Shown here: positions 11,373-24,681 of the stretch, piece after piece
Layout of the letters: the number at the start of each line of letters is the position of its first letter
How positions within the stretch are numbered: the stretch's first letter is position 1
From: Adineta steineri
Taxonomy: Eukaryota; Rotifera; Eurotatoria; Adinetida; Adinetidae
Assembly: GCA_905250115.1 (NCBI GenBank)
Contig: CAJNOI010000173.1
Location: 1-64,000, forward strand
Length of the DNA: 64,000 nt
Direction of reading: 5' to 3'
Notes under the pieces: model-generated
What the model saw: only the letters and a program-made list of their open reading frames with translations
Told to the model about the DNA's origin: nothing
The model's database searches: none
Position numbers and translations under genes: made by a program

Positions 11373-13909
11373 ACATGAGATTTAATTGAATTCTTTTAAA
11401 AAAACATTTTCTTCTTTTGAATCTAAAATAAAAAATTTGAAATATTTTTCATGAATTTTTAATTAGTTTAAGCTGACAAAACATTTAATAAAAATGATTA
11501 AATTAATTTTGCCAAAAGTACGTTCAGCTATGTAAAAATGCTTTTTGTTATCGAAAATAAAATGAAAAATATTTCTGTGATTTGAGACTTGTTTTTTTTG
11601 ATAAATATATTCATAAAATGTAAGTAAAGTGAGCAGCAGATTCGCGTTTTTCTTGTTGATATTCGGTTAGGAATTTCGAAGAGAACTCTACGTGTTAAGA
11701 TGAATCCTAAATTTAAGTCCGCTGCGAATGAAATCATCTGAGAAGGAAATATCGACTTAGAATGGGCAATTTCATCTAAAATACTGGGTGTTGATTATTC
11801 AAAGATAAATGTCCAAACTGACGATCTATACACACTTATGTCGTTTGCACAAAATCTGAACATATAAATTATGAAAAAGAACATGTAGAAGATCGTATTT
11901 TTCAAATAAGAAAGTGAAGGACTGATGATTGTATGAGATATAAGTTTAAATGATGAATACTCATGTTCTTTAGTTGATGATTCAGAATTAATATTATTAG
12001 ATATGAAAAAATTTCGGTATAATTTTGCTCATATTAGTAAATGTATTTATTGTGAAACAAATTGAAGATTTACAAGTTAATTTCATTTTATATCTTGTGA
12101 CTATATATATACAAATAGTTATAGATATCTAAAGGAAATTGTTTGTTGATCTTGTTGTTCATGTGTTTATAGTTCCAATTGACAGATAAATAATTTAAAA
12201 CGAGTGTGAATTTTCAATAGTTTTTCATAAAATGATAATTCATTCTAATTTGATTACTTGAGTTTTGTTTTATGATTAACACAATATCATCGTCAACTTA
12301 ATAAAACAATATGTATAAATTACTTTTATCTCATGTGATGGAAAAGTATAAAACAACACTTATCATCAAACATGAACAAAAAGAAAAATATTTCTCTAAT
12401 AAAATGAAGGTTGATAGTCATATAAAATTATTTCTACCTATAACTTTATTTTTTTTAAATTTCATGTTTATTATAAAATATTTTATTTAGTAAATCATTC
12501 AAGAAATGATAAATGTAAAGCAAAAGAATATGTTGAGATATAATTAGAATTTTTTTTCTAAATTAATTGAAATCTTTATTCAATAAAAATCAATAAATTC
12601 TATTAAAATATGTTGATAAAATACGAAATTGATTTTAAAAAAACGTTTTTTCAAATCGCATATTTGAAAATTTGCAATTATTTAAATATATGTCGTTTGA
12701 TAGAATGAACTATACTTCAGTAGTATCTCTAACTTTGACTTTTATTAGAATCGGTTAGATCTCCGAGAAAATCTGAATACACTATTTTGTAACTCTCAAC
12801 GAACTACAACTGGTTCACATTGTAAGATAAAATCAAAAAACAATTTCTAGCGAAAAAACGACTTCATTATCTGATGGGTGGAGACTGATTTATATCTGTT
12901 TGGAATTCGTCAATTTCTTTCTCTCGTATAATTACTTTGCAATCGAATCTTCCAATGGTAAACTATCTTTAAAAAGAATCTACGACCAGAATGCAAAAAA
13001 AATTATGAAGCAAAATAAAAAATTGTATAAACGAATAATGCAAGTACTGATAGACGAGTAGAAATTATTCATCCATATAAAAAATAATCTTGTTGACGTG
13101 ATATTACTCTTCTCTCTTTCCCTTTTTCTTATACTTCTCATTTAACTGATAATGCTTTCTATTATAAAGAGATCGTCATATCCCCCTACACACTCGACTA
13201 TATACTTATATTGACAATTTATTTCTATTTCTTTTTTATCATATACCTTATAATCCTTTGTTGGATTTCTTCTTCTATTTTTCTTTCGATTCATTTTCAT
13301 ATGAAATATTCCAACTTAATTAACTGTTCTTTTCGTATTACGAACGATTACTTCAGAACGACAAATAAATAGTTATTCAATGTTTGTACATTCTTTTTCT
13401 TTCTTTACCTTTCTTCGCTGAAATTTTGTCATGAATAGGAAGAAAACAGATATATCAAATCACCATATAATGACAAAATAAAAACGGTGGCTTGTGAAGG
13501 TAGTTTTCAAGCGGAAAAAAAACAAGAAAAGAAAAAATATCATATTTATATCTGTTTTTTTTCTTTCCTTCGTATTTAGGTGTGTTTAGTGGGTATTTAC
13601 CACACGTTTTTTTCGATGATATATTTTCAAAGGCATTTAAGAAAAGAATATTATTGTTTCATTTCTTATTTGTAAGATTTTCCTGGTATTCTAATCTATC
13701 ATGAATTAATCAGCAACAACAAATTCAAATAAGTATCGTAGATTAGATGATTCAGAAATAGAAGAACAAATTCTACGAAAGTTAAATGATGATATTGATA
13801 AAAAGATATACTAATACAGGTACTAGCATAACAGATTCGGAGCTTTCGAGTCCATCTTTCTGTTCTATATAGGTCTCAATGAGATTAAATCAGTTTTAAT
13901 GAGCGATGA

Positions 13910-13960
13910 TGCGTGTTGATGTGGATGAATGAGAACTCACTAATAAACACACCCTCAATC
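13910..13960. repeat. Degenerate telomere-like palindrome P5
   Basis: GATGCGTGTTGATGTGGATG on the left and AACACACCCTCAATC on the right. It is the weakest of the nine. It lies about 180 bp upstream of the B-box/NHL gene. Confidence 0.45.
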
Positions 13961-14139
13961 TACGTTAAAACATATTTTTATTAAAAAATATCATGAAAAT
14001 TGTTTGCATTTTGTATTTGAAATTAAGATGAAACCAATTCTCAGTTTTCGTGGAACCATTTTAGATATCACATCGGTTTTATCAGTGAGATTTTGTCACA
14101 ATAAAATTCTTTTATAAATTTATATTCAACGAGATAGCA

Positions 14140-16657
14140 ATGGCAAACAATAAAACGCAATGTTTTACATGTAATAAAGACAAAATAACATATTCTTGTA
14201 GAGGGTGTTTACAAGAATTTTGTTTAATTCATTTAACAGAACATCAACAAATATTAAATGAAGAATTAAATCATATTATTAATAATTATGATGAATTTAA
14301 ACAAAGAATTAATGAAAAAAAACAGAATCCACAAAATGATTTATTAATAAAACAAATTAATCAATGGGAAACAAACTCAATTGAAATAATTAAACAGAAA
14401 GCACAAACTTGTAGAGAAACTGTTATTAGATCTTCAGAAATATTTATTAATGAGATTGAAGAGAAATTTAATGATTTATCTGAACAAATAAAACAAATTC
14501 ATGGCGAAAATGAATTCAATGAAATCAATTTAAATTATTTAAATAATCAATTAAGAAAAATTACAGAAGAATTAAATAATTCATCAAATATTTCTATTAA
14601 AGAAGACTCACAATCATTTATTAATGAAATTTCAATTATTTCACCGAAAAGTAAGTTTTTAAGAAATTATTTCTAAAAGAATACTTTTCATTTTCTACAA
14701 AAAATATAATACAAAGAAAAATAATATTGAAGAAGATAAAGCAATTGAGAGTGTTATTTAGTTATTTAGTCAATAATAAGTATTAATAGGAGTAGAAAAC
14801 TTAATTTATTTATATGCAAAAAAAAGAACCAGAGAATATAAAATAAAATTTTATTAAAGAAAAATTTTCTTGAAATTTTGAAATTTTGTTAATTATTCTA
14901 AAAAAATCAACATTTACTTTTTCATTTTCCAAATCTCATCAATAATACTTTCATGAGTTTGACATCAACTGTTAGAAAGTGTCATTATATACTAATTAAT
15001 GAATATTGAAAAGAATCCTACAAATTATGATAGTTGAATATCTATATAAGATATATGTAACAGTATTTCTTTATTTAATATAAATATTTAAGAGTTATTT
15101 TCAACGATTGAATAAATCGATGATGATTAAAATATTCTTTTCAAATGCAAAAACTATCAATAAGTGAGAGATAGTTGATTTTATGATCTTAAAATCAAAT
15201 AGAATTTCATTAAATCCCAGAAATTACTAGTTTTATCTATTTATTCAAAGTACAAATTTTCTTAAGTAAATATCAAAGAGATGTTTTCAAACTGTGATAT
15301 TATAGAAACATTTCATTTAAAAGAGAATTTTTATAACATTCTTCATGATTATTAATTTTGTTAACGAACAAAATTAGTTTCATTTTCTTTATATCTATTA
15401 GTGAAGGAAGATATTTTTTCGAGATTGAAAGAATTTTTTAGCAAAATTAAATCAAATGAATCTATGAAAGAATACATTAAAAACTTTCCTTATTTTATTA
15501 TGATTATGTATTGATAAATTCAAAAATAGAATTATACCTTAACATTTTATAATAAATAATGAGTAATTTATAGTTGATTTTAATTCATTGAGAATTATGT
15601 GATTAGTTTAAAAATCTTTCTTCTCTTTTATTTTGTTTTATTTCGATTTGTTTAAATTTCTTTTATTCATCGTCTTTTACCACTTATTTTCTTTATTCTT
15701 TGATGAAAAAAAAGTTTTCTTTTTTTCATCAAAATCTTTTGTTTTCATCATTTTCTAGAATCAAAATTCAATAAATGGAAGCAAAGTGCTATCACTGTGG
15801 CTGGTGGAAACGGAGAAGGACAAAAATTAAATCAACTCAATTACCCTTATGGAATCTTTATTGACGGAAAGAAAAATATTTTCATTACTGATTATGCAAA
15901 TCATCGTATTGTTGAATGGAAATATAATGCAAAAGAAGGACAAATCATTGCAGGTGGAAATAAACAAGGAGATCGAATGAATCAATTGAGTAATCCAACA
16001 GATATGATTGTTGACCCACAAAATCATTCGATCATCATTGCTGATGGTGGGAACAGACGAGTAATTCGATGGTGGAATCAAATTCCACAAATTCTCATTG
16101 AAAATATTCACTGTTTGGGACTGACAATGGATAAAAATGGATTTCTTTATGTTTCTGATGCTGAGAAGAATGAAGTGAGACGATGGCAGATGGGAGAATA
16201 TAACAACGAAGGAATTATAGTGGCAGGTGGAAATGAAGAAGGAAATAAACTCAGTCACCGTAATTTCCCTAATTTTATCTTCGTTGACGAAGATCAATCT
16301 GTTTATGTATCAGATCGAAACAATCATCGTGTTATGAGATGGAGAAAAGGTGCAAAAGAGGCAAGAATTGTCGCTGGAGGAAATGGTAAAGGAGCAAATC
16401 TAAATCAATTGTCTTATCCTCAAGGAGTGATTGTTGATGATTTGGGTCGAATCTATGTGGCAGATTTTGGGAATCATCGAGTAATGCGTTGGTGTGAAGG
16501 AAAAGAAGAAGGTGAAATTGTTGTTGGTGGAAATGGTAAAGGAAATCAATCAAATCAATTGAATTATCCCCGTGGTTTATCTTTTGATGATGAAGCACAT
16601 CTTTATGTTGTTGATTATGGAAATCAACGAATTGAAAAATTTGAAATAATTTTGTGA
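14140..16657 (+). CDS. B-box, coiled-coil and NHL-repeat protein (TRIM-NHL-like, no RING)
   Basis: Exons 14140-14650 and 15759-16657, joined by a 1,108-bp phase-1 intron (GTAAGT donor, TTCTAG acceptor), give 469 residues. Residues 8-35 form a zinc-binding B-box: C8, C11, C20, C23, C28, H31 and H35. Residues about 40-160 are rich in Glu, Lys, Gln and Ile and read as a coiled coil. Residues 172-469 carry about six NHL repeats (FITDYANHRIVEW, YVADFGNHRVMRW). The layout is that of TRIM2/3/32/71 without the RING, so I do not claim ubiquitin-ligase activity. A role as a binding scaffold is inferred. The head is a paralogue of the gene at 22285, but the NHL exon is closest to 8358-9256. That mismatch suggests exon exchange. 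Confidence 0.85.
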
Positions 16658-17016
16658 ATGAGGTTTTGACTTTGAAACAAAGAAAATAACTTTTTCTAGA
16701 ATAAAAAATCGAATAAATTTTGAAGAAAAAGAAGTTTTTTGATAAGAAGAAAACTAAGAAAAGTGTTTCTAATTGGTTTTCTTTAAAAATGAGCTTCATT
16801 TGATAATTTTAATTAAAAAATTTGAATAAATAAATGTTAAATTCTTCATCTTTTATTGAATTTCACCGAAGAAAAGAAATATTTTATGAAAACTTAATAA
16901 TAAAATCGAATTGAAATTGCATTTTGTTGCAAAGAATTTTTTCAATAAATTAATAAATTTTATCATTTGAAAATGAAATTATCTTTATCTATAACTATGA
17001 CAAATGACTTTATTTT

Positions 17017-17073
17017 GAGTGAGAGTGTGGATATGAGTATTACATATTGATATTGTATCCACAACCACACCCG
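17017..17073. repeat. Telomere-like imperfect palindrome P6
   Basis: GAGTGAGAGTGTGGATATGA is followed by TGTATCCACAACCACACCCG. It lies 360 bp after the NHL stop codon at 16657. Confidence 0.65.
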
Positions 17074-17764
17074 AATATCACCAGTTTCTTCGTCAAAATT
17101 TTATCGATTTTGACATCATGAATTTTTAAAAGAAGAGAATAGTGTACGGTAATTTCGCAATGAGAATGTAAGTATTAACATTACGACGACAATATATTAT
17201 TACTGTTCTTATTCGATTCATCATTATCGACAAGAAAAATGAAAAAGAACGTATGCAAGCAAACTACAAAACTAAAGTCGTAATATAAACTCCATATTCA
17301 TCCTCGACATTTGTTAATCATATATTAACATGAGTATACGTACGTATAAATGAATTGAAGAAAATATTTTTTTTCGAATAAATTTCGTGTAGAAAAACGG
17401 GCAGAAACTAACGGAATCAAATGCATTGGAAGCATAACTGAGATTAAGAATTATAGGTTTTGCATTCGTATTTATTTATTTACGCAATCCTCAAACCTTA
17501 TTTGATTCTTTATTGACCAATAAGAATGTTTTTTTTTCCATTCCTATCATTTCGCCTGGTAATACCATGTCGAATCAATAATTAATAATAAATAATTAAG
17601 TAATATTGAATATATATATATTGTACTCATACGTGTACTATCAATATACTTTCAACAAGAATACCTTATTTATCAAAACTTCATTATTTCTCATTTCGTA
17701 ATTCGAATGATGATGATAATGATATTGAAAGAATTTAATCAAATATAACTCATTTACATATTGA

Positions 17765-18060
17765 TTCAGATCCAATATTACTGAATTAAACAATGAAAAT
17801 TTAGAAGTTTTATCATTAGATTTTGCTTATGAATGGGAAAGTTTTATTTTGAAATATTTACCACAATTAGAAAAAATTTATTTTACATTCGATATTTATC
17901 ATGATAATGGAATTCTAAATAAATTTTATTCAACGAAAATGGATTTTAGAGATAAAAGTTATTTTTGATACAATTTATTATTCAAAATTAGTTCATTTAG
18001 TTATTGAAGATATTGATCCAGTTAAAAACATTTACAATAGATTTTATTTAACTTTTACTT
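17765..18060 (+). pseudogene. F-box/LRR-like gene fragment
   Basis: From 17792 the frame reads NENLEVLSLDFAYEWESF and then LKYLPQLEKIYF before a stop near 17968. Further LRR-like codons follow in another frame (a stretch like LVHLVIEDIDPV). The style matches the leucine-rich part of the neighbouring F-box protein. There is no F-box, no start and no downstream exon, so it reads as a decayed relative. Confidence 0.5.
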
Positions 18061-18636
18061 TAATAAAATTGAAATAAAGATTTATCTCAATAGATTTTAT
18101 ATGGGAATTGCAGCTCGCACCATCATGTCTGAAAACTTTTATTTGCTGAATTGTTATTGATCAATTGATTCAATTCTGTAATTTTGAAAATGAATATTCT
18201 TTTCGAACACTATTTTCTCGATAGTTCTTGTCATTTAAATTATCAAAAGTTTATTTTTATTAATCATTTTAAATAAGAAGAGGAAAAATAATACTAACTA
18301 GCGGAAGTATCCGCTGTCGGTTGGGGAAATTTTATAGTACATATTTGACAGATGAAAAAACGGGTGCGACAGTTTTTCATCAACACTCATACCTAGGACG
18401 GTATGATATTCGACTTCTAAACAGGCTACAAAACGAATAAAATTTACTCACAAAAAAAATGTTAATTACTTAATCGTTATTGATATTGATGATAATAAAG
18501 TATAGAACACATTTTATCTCTTTTTTTGGCAACTAATGTATAAGAAATGAACTATTTTTCTTTGTTATTTATTCTAGATAATGTTCTACGACATGTGTAT
18601 TTTTCTCTTTTATTAATATATCATTTTATTATAAAC

Positions 18637-20549
18637 ATGAATCTAAGAAGTAAACGAAAGTACAATGAAATAAGTCAAGAAAATAAAAAACGAAAAGTTG
18701 AATGTAAGTTCTTTTGTTTATACATAATAATAAATCTCTTTTATCTTTGTCTTCTAGCAACAACAGCTAGTAAAAATTTTATATCACTTTTCGAAAATTT
18801 ACCAAATGAAATAATCTATGAAATATTTAATTATCTTGACATTTATGATATTTATTATGGATTTTTTAATCTTACAAAACGATTTGATAATTTATATAAT
18901 CATTTAAATCCTTATCTTCGAATTAATATCTCAACAATGTCAAAAACAAAATTCGATAATTATCATCAGAAGATCATTATACCTAATAGACAACGAATTT
19001 CTACTCTTCGTTTATCAAATCCATTTACTACTGCTATTATATTTTCACCACCAAAAATCATTTCGAAATTTATTCAACTTGAATCATTAAATCTCAATAA
19101 AATTGATTCAGCATATTTAAAAAATGTTCTTAAACATTTAATTAATTTACCACAATTATCTTCGTTAACAATTCATTTAATTGATTTTATTAAAAATTCA
19201 AATGAATTTTATCTTCAAATATTTCGTTTACCTAAATTAAAATATTGTAAACTTTATTTTCAAATAATGGCTCATTTAGATGTATCATCAACAACAACAA
19301 ATATTGTTAGTCCAATTGAACATTTTATTTATGAACCTTTATTTCCAATGGAATCTTTTGAAAATCTATTATCATTTCTTCCTCAACTTCGTCGTTTATC
19401 AATTCATAAAATTCATGATCTGCATCATACACAAACGAATTTCTCTCATCTTCGGTTAAAATCTTTTTCAAATATTTCACTTAACCTTTATTCAATGAAT
19501 TTTGATCGATTAGAAGAAATTATTAAAAATTATTTTTATTATATTGAAGTTTTACATATAACAACATGTGATGATCCACAATTTTTAAATGCAAAACGAT
19601 GGGAAAGATTAATTATATCGTTTATGCCAAATTTACGTGTTTTTGATATAAGTCATACTGGTGTAGCTGATAAATATCATGATTTAATTAATCAATTTAA
19701 TTCGTCATTTTGGATTGATAAACAATGGTATTTTACTCATGAACATATTTCAAAAGATAATTCTCAAAATGGAATATTTTATTCAATAAATCCTTATCGG
19801 TAAAAATAAATAATTTTAATTCGAAATTTAATCTTTTTTTTTCGTTATTTAGAAGAAAATGTTATACATTAAATTGGCAAAACAATGAACAAACTTGTTT
19901 AGATATCAAAGAAAATAATTTTTATTCAGTTAAACATGTTTTTATTGATGTTAAACAAGTATCAAAAAATTGTTCAAATTATTTTACAAATGCTGATGAA
20001 TTAACTATTAATAGTTTTGAAAATGGGTCTCTTATTTCAATTTCAACAATTCTTAATACAATTCTTCCATTACAACAAATAACTAAAATAACAATTGCTC
20101 ACTGTATTTTTCCTTTCGAACAATTCTTACAATTATTATGTGTTTTACCTAATTTATATCAAATTAAATATTATTTATCATTTTTTATTGGAATTGATTC
20201 GAAATTAATTACAAAAAAGGAAAATTTTCAACATTTGTCAATTCAAAATAATATTAAACGATTAGAAATTCTTCCCGAAGGATGTACAATAGAACAATTT
20301 CAATTTATTCTTTATTTATTTCCTCAATTGCAATATCTTCATGTTGGAATGGGTAAACAACAAATTGAAACATTTATTCCATATTTATCACCTAAACCTT
20401 TTCCACAAACACATCCACTATTCTTCTTACGTATTGGTCAATTACGGAAAAAATCTATTCCACATTTAAATCGACTCATGAAATTAAATAATTTACATGA
20501 TCATTATTTAATTAAAATTGTGTATTGTGATTTATATCTATGGTGGTGA
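18637..20549 (+). CDS. F-box protein with degenerate leucine-rich repeats
   Basis: Three exons, 18637-18703, 18758-19799 and 19853-20549, give 601 residues. Introns are 54 and 53 bp; the first is a multiple of three without a stop, so the frame also runs through it. I chose the ATG at 18637 because it gives a short basic N-terminus (NLRSKRKYNE) that splices well; an ATG at 18547 is open but only if the intron is not used. Residues about 28-75 are an F-box (FENLPNEIIYEIFNYLDIYD), which would bind Skp1 in an SCF ubiquitin ligase. The rest shows leucine-rich strand-helix units (LPQLSSLTIHLIDFI, MPNLRVFDISHTG), likely the substrate-binding part. F-box/LRR families are large in bdelloids as I recall. 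Substrate unknown. Confidence 0.8.
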
Positions 20550-22284
20550 AAATCTTTATTATTTTTTTTTTGTATCTCCTAGAATGCTAAGATAAAAAAT
20601 AATGTTTATGTCAAAAAGTTAATCAATTTCATTTTTTTCATGTATTGCTCAATCTTAATAAACGATTTAAAAATTTAATATTATAACCAAATTCATTTAT
20701 CGAAATTATATTCATATATTTAAATATTTTGAATTGCAAAACAATGATTTGTTATACATGAAGATGATTGGAAGCAATAAAAATTCATTCATTTCTTTTT
20801 TTAGATGAAAAGATCATAAACTTTGTCCACATCCTCAAGAGATGAATTTTAAAGCAGGGTGTGAGTGTGGGTGTGGATATTGTATTAATCATACACTCAC
20901 ACCCACACTCATATTCATTTATGGATCTGACGATCGGATTTCAACATACATCTCGTGAAATTCTATATTTAAATATGAAAGAGAGATACTGACATTAGGA
21001 TTTTAAAAGAGTTACAATGGATTTTCGAGTCTTTTAGATATCGAATAAAATTCAACATTCAATTTGTTGAAGTATCACTTCATTCATACAATCAATTTTA
21101 AAAATATAAGTAAAGATTAAATCATATAGAGAATGCTCGATTAGATGAGTTTAACAATTATACTCGAAATTCTCATCACGTTTTTCTACCCGTATTCAGC
21201 TTATTACTTTTAGACTTCAACACTAGAATACGATTTCCTCATTCGGTTTTCGACAATTTTTCTACAAGATTCTATCTACCTTTTTACATAATTCTATTGT
21301 TACATTGATTCTTTTCAGATTCCAAGATATTTTTTTCAAATTCTTCAGGAGCAACGCAAAAAAGTCAAAGAAGTAGACAGTATTTTTGAAAATAGAAGAA
21401 AGATGTTTAAGTCAAAGTCTTGCTGTCAAATTCCAATAGGATTCAACAGTCGATTCTGTCGTCTAATACAAGTATGCCATGAAACACTCGAAATCAAATC
21501 AGCATCATTTAGATTTTTTTTTAACAAGAAAGACGCAAAAAGGTCGGATACAAATTTTACAGATATTCACATATTTATAGATGAATAACAAGTATTAGTG
21601 TTAACTCCTAAAAACTGAGACTCATACAAACACCTACGACCATATCCAAATTCTTCATATGCTGCTGAAAATATTGAAGAAAATGGCTGAATAACAACAC
21701 AACCATTTCAATTATATGTGGTTCTTTGTTTTTTTTAGATGATCCTCTATAATAATCTCGACGGTGACGAAGATTTCGAAATAATTTCTCTTTTTCTTTT
21801 ATTTTCTTCAAATTTAACTAGATTTGGTTTTAGATCAATTGTTTATTTAAACACATTTAATGAACATCTTTGAGAGAAGTTCAAGAAAAACCTTGATCAT
21901 CATGCCTAAGAGTATTAAATTGCTCAGTGAAGTAAAGAAAATTGGATAGATTGCAATGACATCTATTCAAAATTTCATGAAGAAAATTCTTTCGTTTGTT
22001 ATTCAATGAAAACTACAATATTGTTTGTATCTCAACACATAAAAGACGAAAGATCAATAAAATTCTTATATTTCATCTTCTCTAAAGAGACTTGATTTTC
22101 ATTCAATGTCAATGATTATTAAATTACTTTCATGATGAAGATCTCTTATCTATCGAGAAAACGTTTTCGTCGTTCTTTTACTACCTACTGATCTTTATTG
22201 ACTTTGACTCATTTTGTTTTGGACAAATAAATCCACACACAGAACGAGAACAACTATTTATTTATTTTTCAAATTCTTCAGCAA
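20550..22284. other. Intergenic
   Basis: Holds palindrome P7 (20855-20913) about 306 bp after the F-box stop codon. The rest is AT-rich. Open frames at 21403-21588 and 21608-21811 have no start context, splice partner or recognisable motif. Confidence 0.5.
20855..20913. repeat. Telomere-like palindrome P7
   Basis: AGGGTGTGAGTGTGGGTGTG on the left pairs with CACTCACACCCACACTCAT on the right. The arms are longer and more regular than in most others. Confidence 0.8.
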
Positions 22285-24681
22285 ATGGCAACAGCAAACA
22301 TTAGAGTACAATGTTCTATCTGTAATAAAGGAAATACAACATATATTTGTCGTGGTTGTTCAAAAGATTTTTGTTTTCAACATTTAACAGAACATCGCCA
22401 GATTCTTCAAAGGCAATTAGATGAAATTATTAATGATCATGATCAATTTCAACAAACAATTATTCAACAAAAACAAAATCCACTAAATTCTTCTTTAATT
22501 CAACAAATTAATCAGTGGGAAAAAAATTCAATCCATCAAATTCAACAAACGGCACAACAATGTCGAGAGACGCTGATGAAACTAACACAAAAATCGATCA
22601 ATGATGTGGAAAAAAAGTTTATTGAGTTATCTAAGAAATTAAAAGAAATTCATGAAGAAAATGAATTTAATGAAATTGATTTAAATCATTTTCAATTAAA
22701 ATTAACAAAAATTACAGAAGAATTTCTTCAACCATCGAATATTTCTATTCGACAAGATTCACAAGAATTTATCAAGAAAATTTCAGTTATTTCATCATTC
22801 GGTATGTTTATTCAATTATTTCATTTCGAAAAAAGAGAAAATGAAGTATTTCTTCAAGTTTTTCGTATTATAAATTCGTTTTATCAACGAGATTAATAAT
22901 GTCTTTTTGAAAAATTTAATTAATTGGAAATTTAGAAAGAAAAGTTTCAAATGTTGCAAATGAACAAATATAAGATCCAGAGAGAAGTGTTGAAATATTT
23001 CATATTTAAATGATTTGAATCTGTATTTTGAGGATACAATGAGATGTGTCAGATTATTTGAATATGAAAGCAACTCTTAAAAATTATTAATTGTGAAAAA
23101 AATTAATTTGTATGGTTGAAAGTGCCAAACATCAGAATATCACTTTATTGTGTTATATATAGATAAAGATATTTTAACTGAAAAATCAATTAACAGTTTT
23201 TTATAAAATCATTACTTTTTCTATTTTCTAAAAGATTTACTATAATATAAAAATGAAGTCTAAACAAATTTCTCATAATAAATAGAATTTTTATATTTCT
23301 TTCATTTGAAAAATCTCTTTTAATATTTTAATGAAAAGATTATCTTGTTTCTAAATTGTTAAAACATTTTCTCAGAAATTTTTCAACTAAATGAATCAGG
23401 TATTTTAAATTGTCGAATACGTTGAAATTAAATTTAACTTTTTAGTTTAGAATTTTCAAGTAAAAAAATTATTATTTAATTTATTAATAAAAAAGAAGTT
23501 TTTAATGGATTTTATTTAAATCACATAAATAAAAATGGTTTTCATTTGAAAAAACATTTTCCGAAACAAAACTTTTATGAAAATCAAACGAAGAATTTTA
23601 ATTAATAAATCTGAATTAAACGAAGGAATTATTTGAACTTAGTTTTGTTCATTAAAAAGAAAATTTTATTTTGTTAAAACAAATTCAAATACAAATTTTT
23701 CTTCTTATTTTCGTCTTTTTTTGTTTAAAAATAACGAAAACGATTTGAATAAAAAGAGAATGTTTTATTTTAGCACAAATTCAAACAAAAGCGAATAAAT
23801 TTCAACAAGTTGCAAGTACTGTTGCTGGGGGAAATGGAGATGGACAGGAATTAAATCAACTCTTTAATCCTTGGGGGATCTTAATTGATAATGATAACTC
23901 AATTTATACTGCTGATTGCCATAATCATCGTATTGTTAAATGGAAATTAAATTCAAAGACAGGTGAAATCATTGCAGGTGAAAATAGATATGGAAATGAA
24001 AATAATCAATTGAATAATCCAAGAGATATAGTTTTTGATGAAAAAAATAATTCTTTTATTATTTCTGATAATGAAAACAATCGAGTAATTCGCTATTTTG
24101 ATAAGAATCGAACAAATCAACAAATTATTGTTTCCAATATTGATTGTTGGGGCCTGACAATCGATAAAAATGGATTTATTTATGTTTCTGATTGTGAGAA
24201 TAATGAAGTACGACGATGGAAACAAGGAGATAAAAAAGGTGAATTAGTTGCAGGTGGAAATGGTAAAGGAAATCATCTTAATCAACTCAATGTCCCTACT
24301 TATATCTTTATCGATGAAGACTATTCTCTTTATATATCAGATCTTTCGAATCATCGTGTAATGAAATGGGAAAAAGGTACAAAAGAGGGAATTATTGTTG
24401 CTGGTGGAAATGGCCCAGGGTATAGCCTCAATCAATTGTCTTATCCTTTAGGAGTTATTGTTGATCATTTAGGTCAAATCTATGTGGTAGATCGTGATAA
24501 TGCTCGAGTAATGCGTTGGTGTGAAGGAGATGAAGAAGGTGAAATTGTTGTCGGTGGAAATGGTCAAGGAAATCAATCAAATCAATTGGATTGGCCTCAA
24601 GGTTTATCATTTGATAAAGAAGAAAATCTTTATGTTGTTGATTCTTGGAATCATCGAATCCAAAAATTTAAAAAACTTTGA
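22285..24681 (+). CDS. B-box, coiled-coil and NHL-repeat protein, second copy
   Basis: Exons 22285-22801 and 23774-24681 (972-bp phase-1 intron, GGTATG donor, TTTTAG acceptor) give 474 residues. The B-box uses C10, C13, C22, C25, C30, H33 and H37 (CSICNKGNTTYICRGCSKDFC). A Gln- and Lys-rich coiled coil runs to about residue 165. The NHL tail has about six repeats (YVSDCENNEVRRW, YISDLSNHRVMKW, YVVDSWNHRIQKF). The head matches the gene at 14140 along its whole length. The NHL exon instead matches 3043-3956, where it is fused to an ART head. No signal peptide or membrane segment. A scaffold or RNA/protein-binding role is inferred from the family only. Confidence 0.85.

Larger units (their letters stand above)
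10702..14139. other. Long intergenic region with a foldback element and two palindromes
   Basis: No supported gene in 3.4 kb. It contains the foldback repeat (10787-11150), palindromes P4 and P5, and otherwise AT-rich DNA. At about 13705-13815 a plus-strand open stretch ends KKIY-stop and includes YRRLDDSEIEEQILRKL; it lacks a start in frame and may be a decayed first exon. Around 11640-12060 some open fragments exist, all broken by stops. Confidence 0.45.
16658..18636. other. Intergenic with F-box-like debris
   Basis: AT-rich DNA with palindrome P6 (17017-17073), a broken F-box/LRR-like fragment (17765-18060) and no intact gene. A GC-richer patch near 18300-18420 matches nothing I recognise. 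Confidence 0.5.

Noticed and set aside
18547..18636. Upstream ATG that would extend the F-box protein with a hydrophobic leader (NYFSLLFILDNVL)
   Set aside because: The extension is open by chance and AT-rich. The ATG at 18637 starts a typical basic N-terminus and an exon with a good GTAAGT donor.
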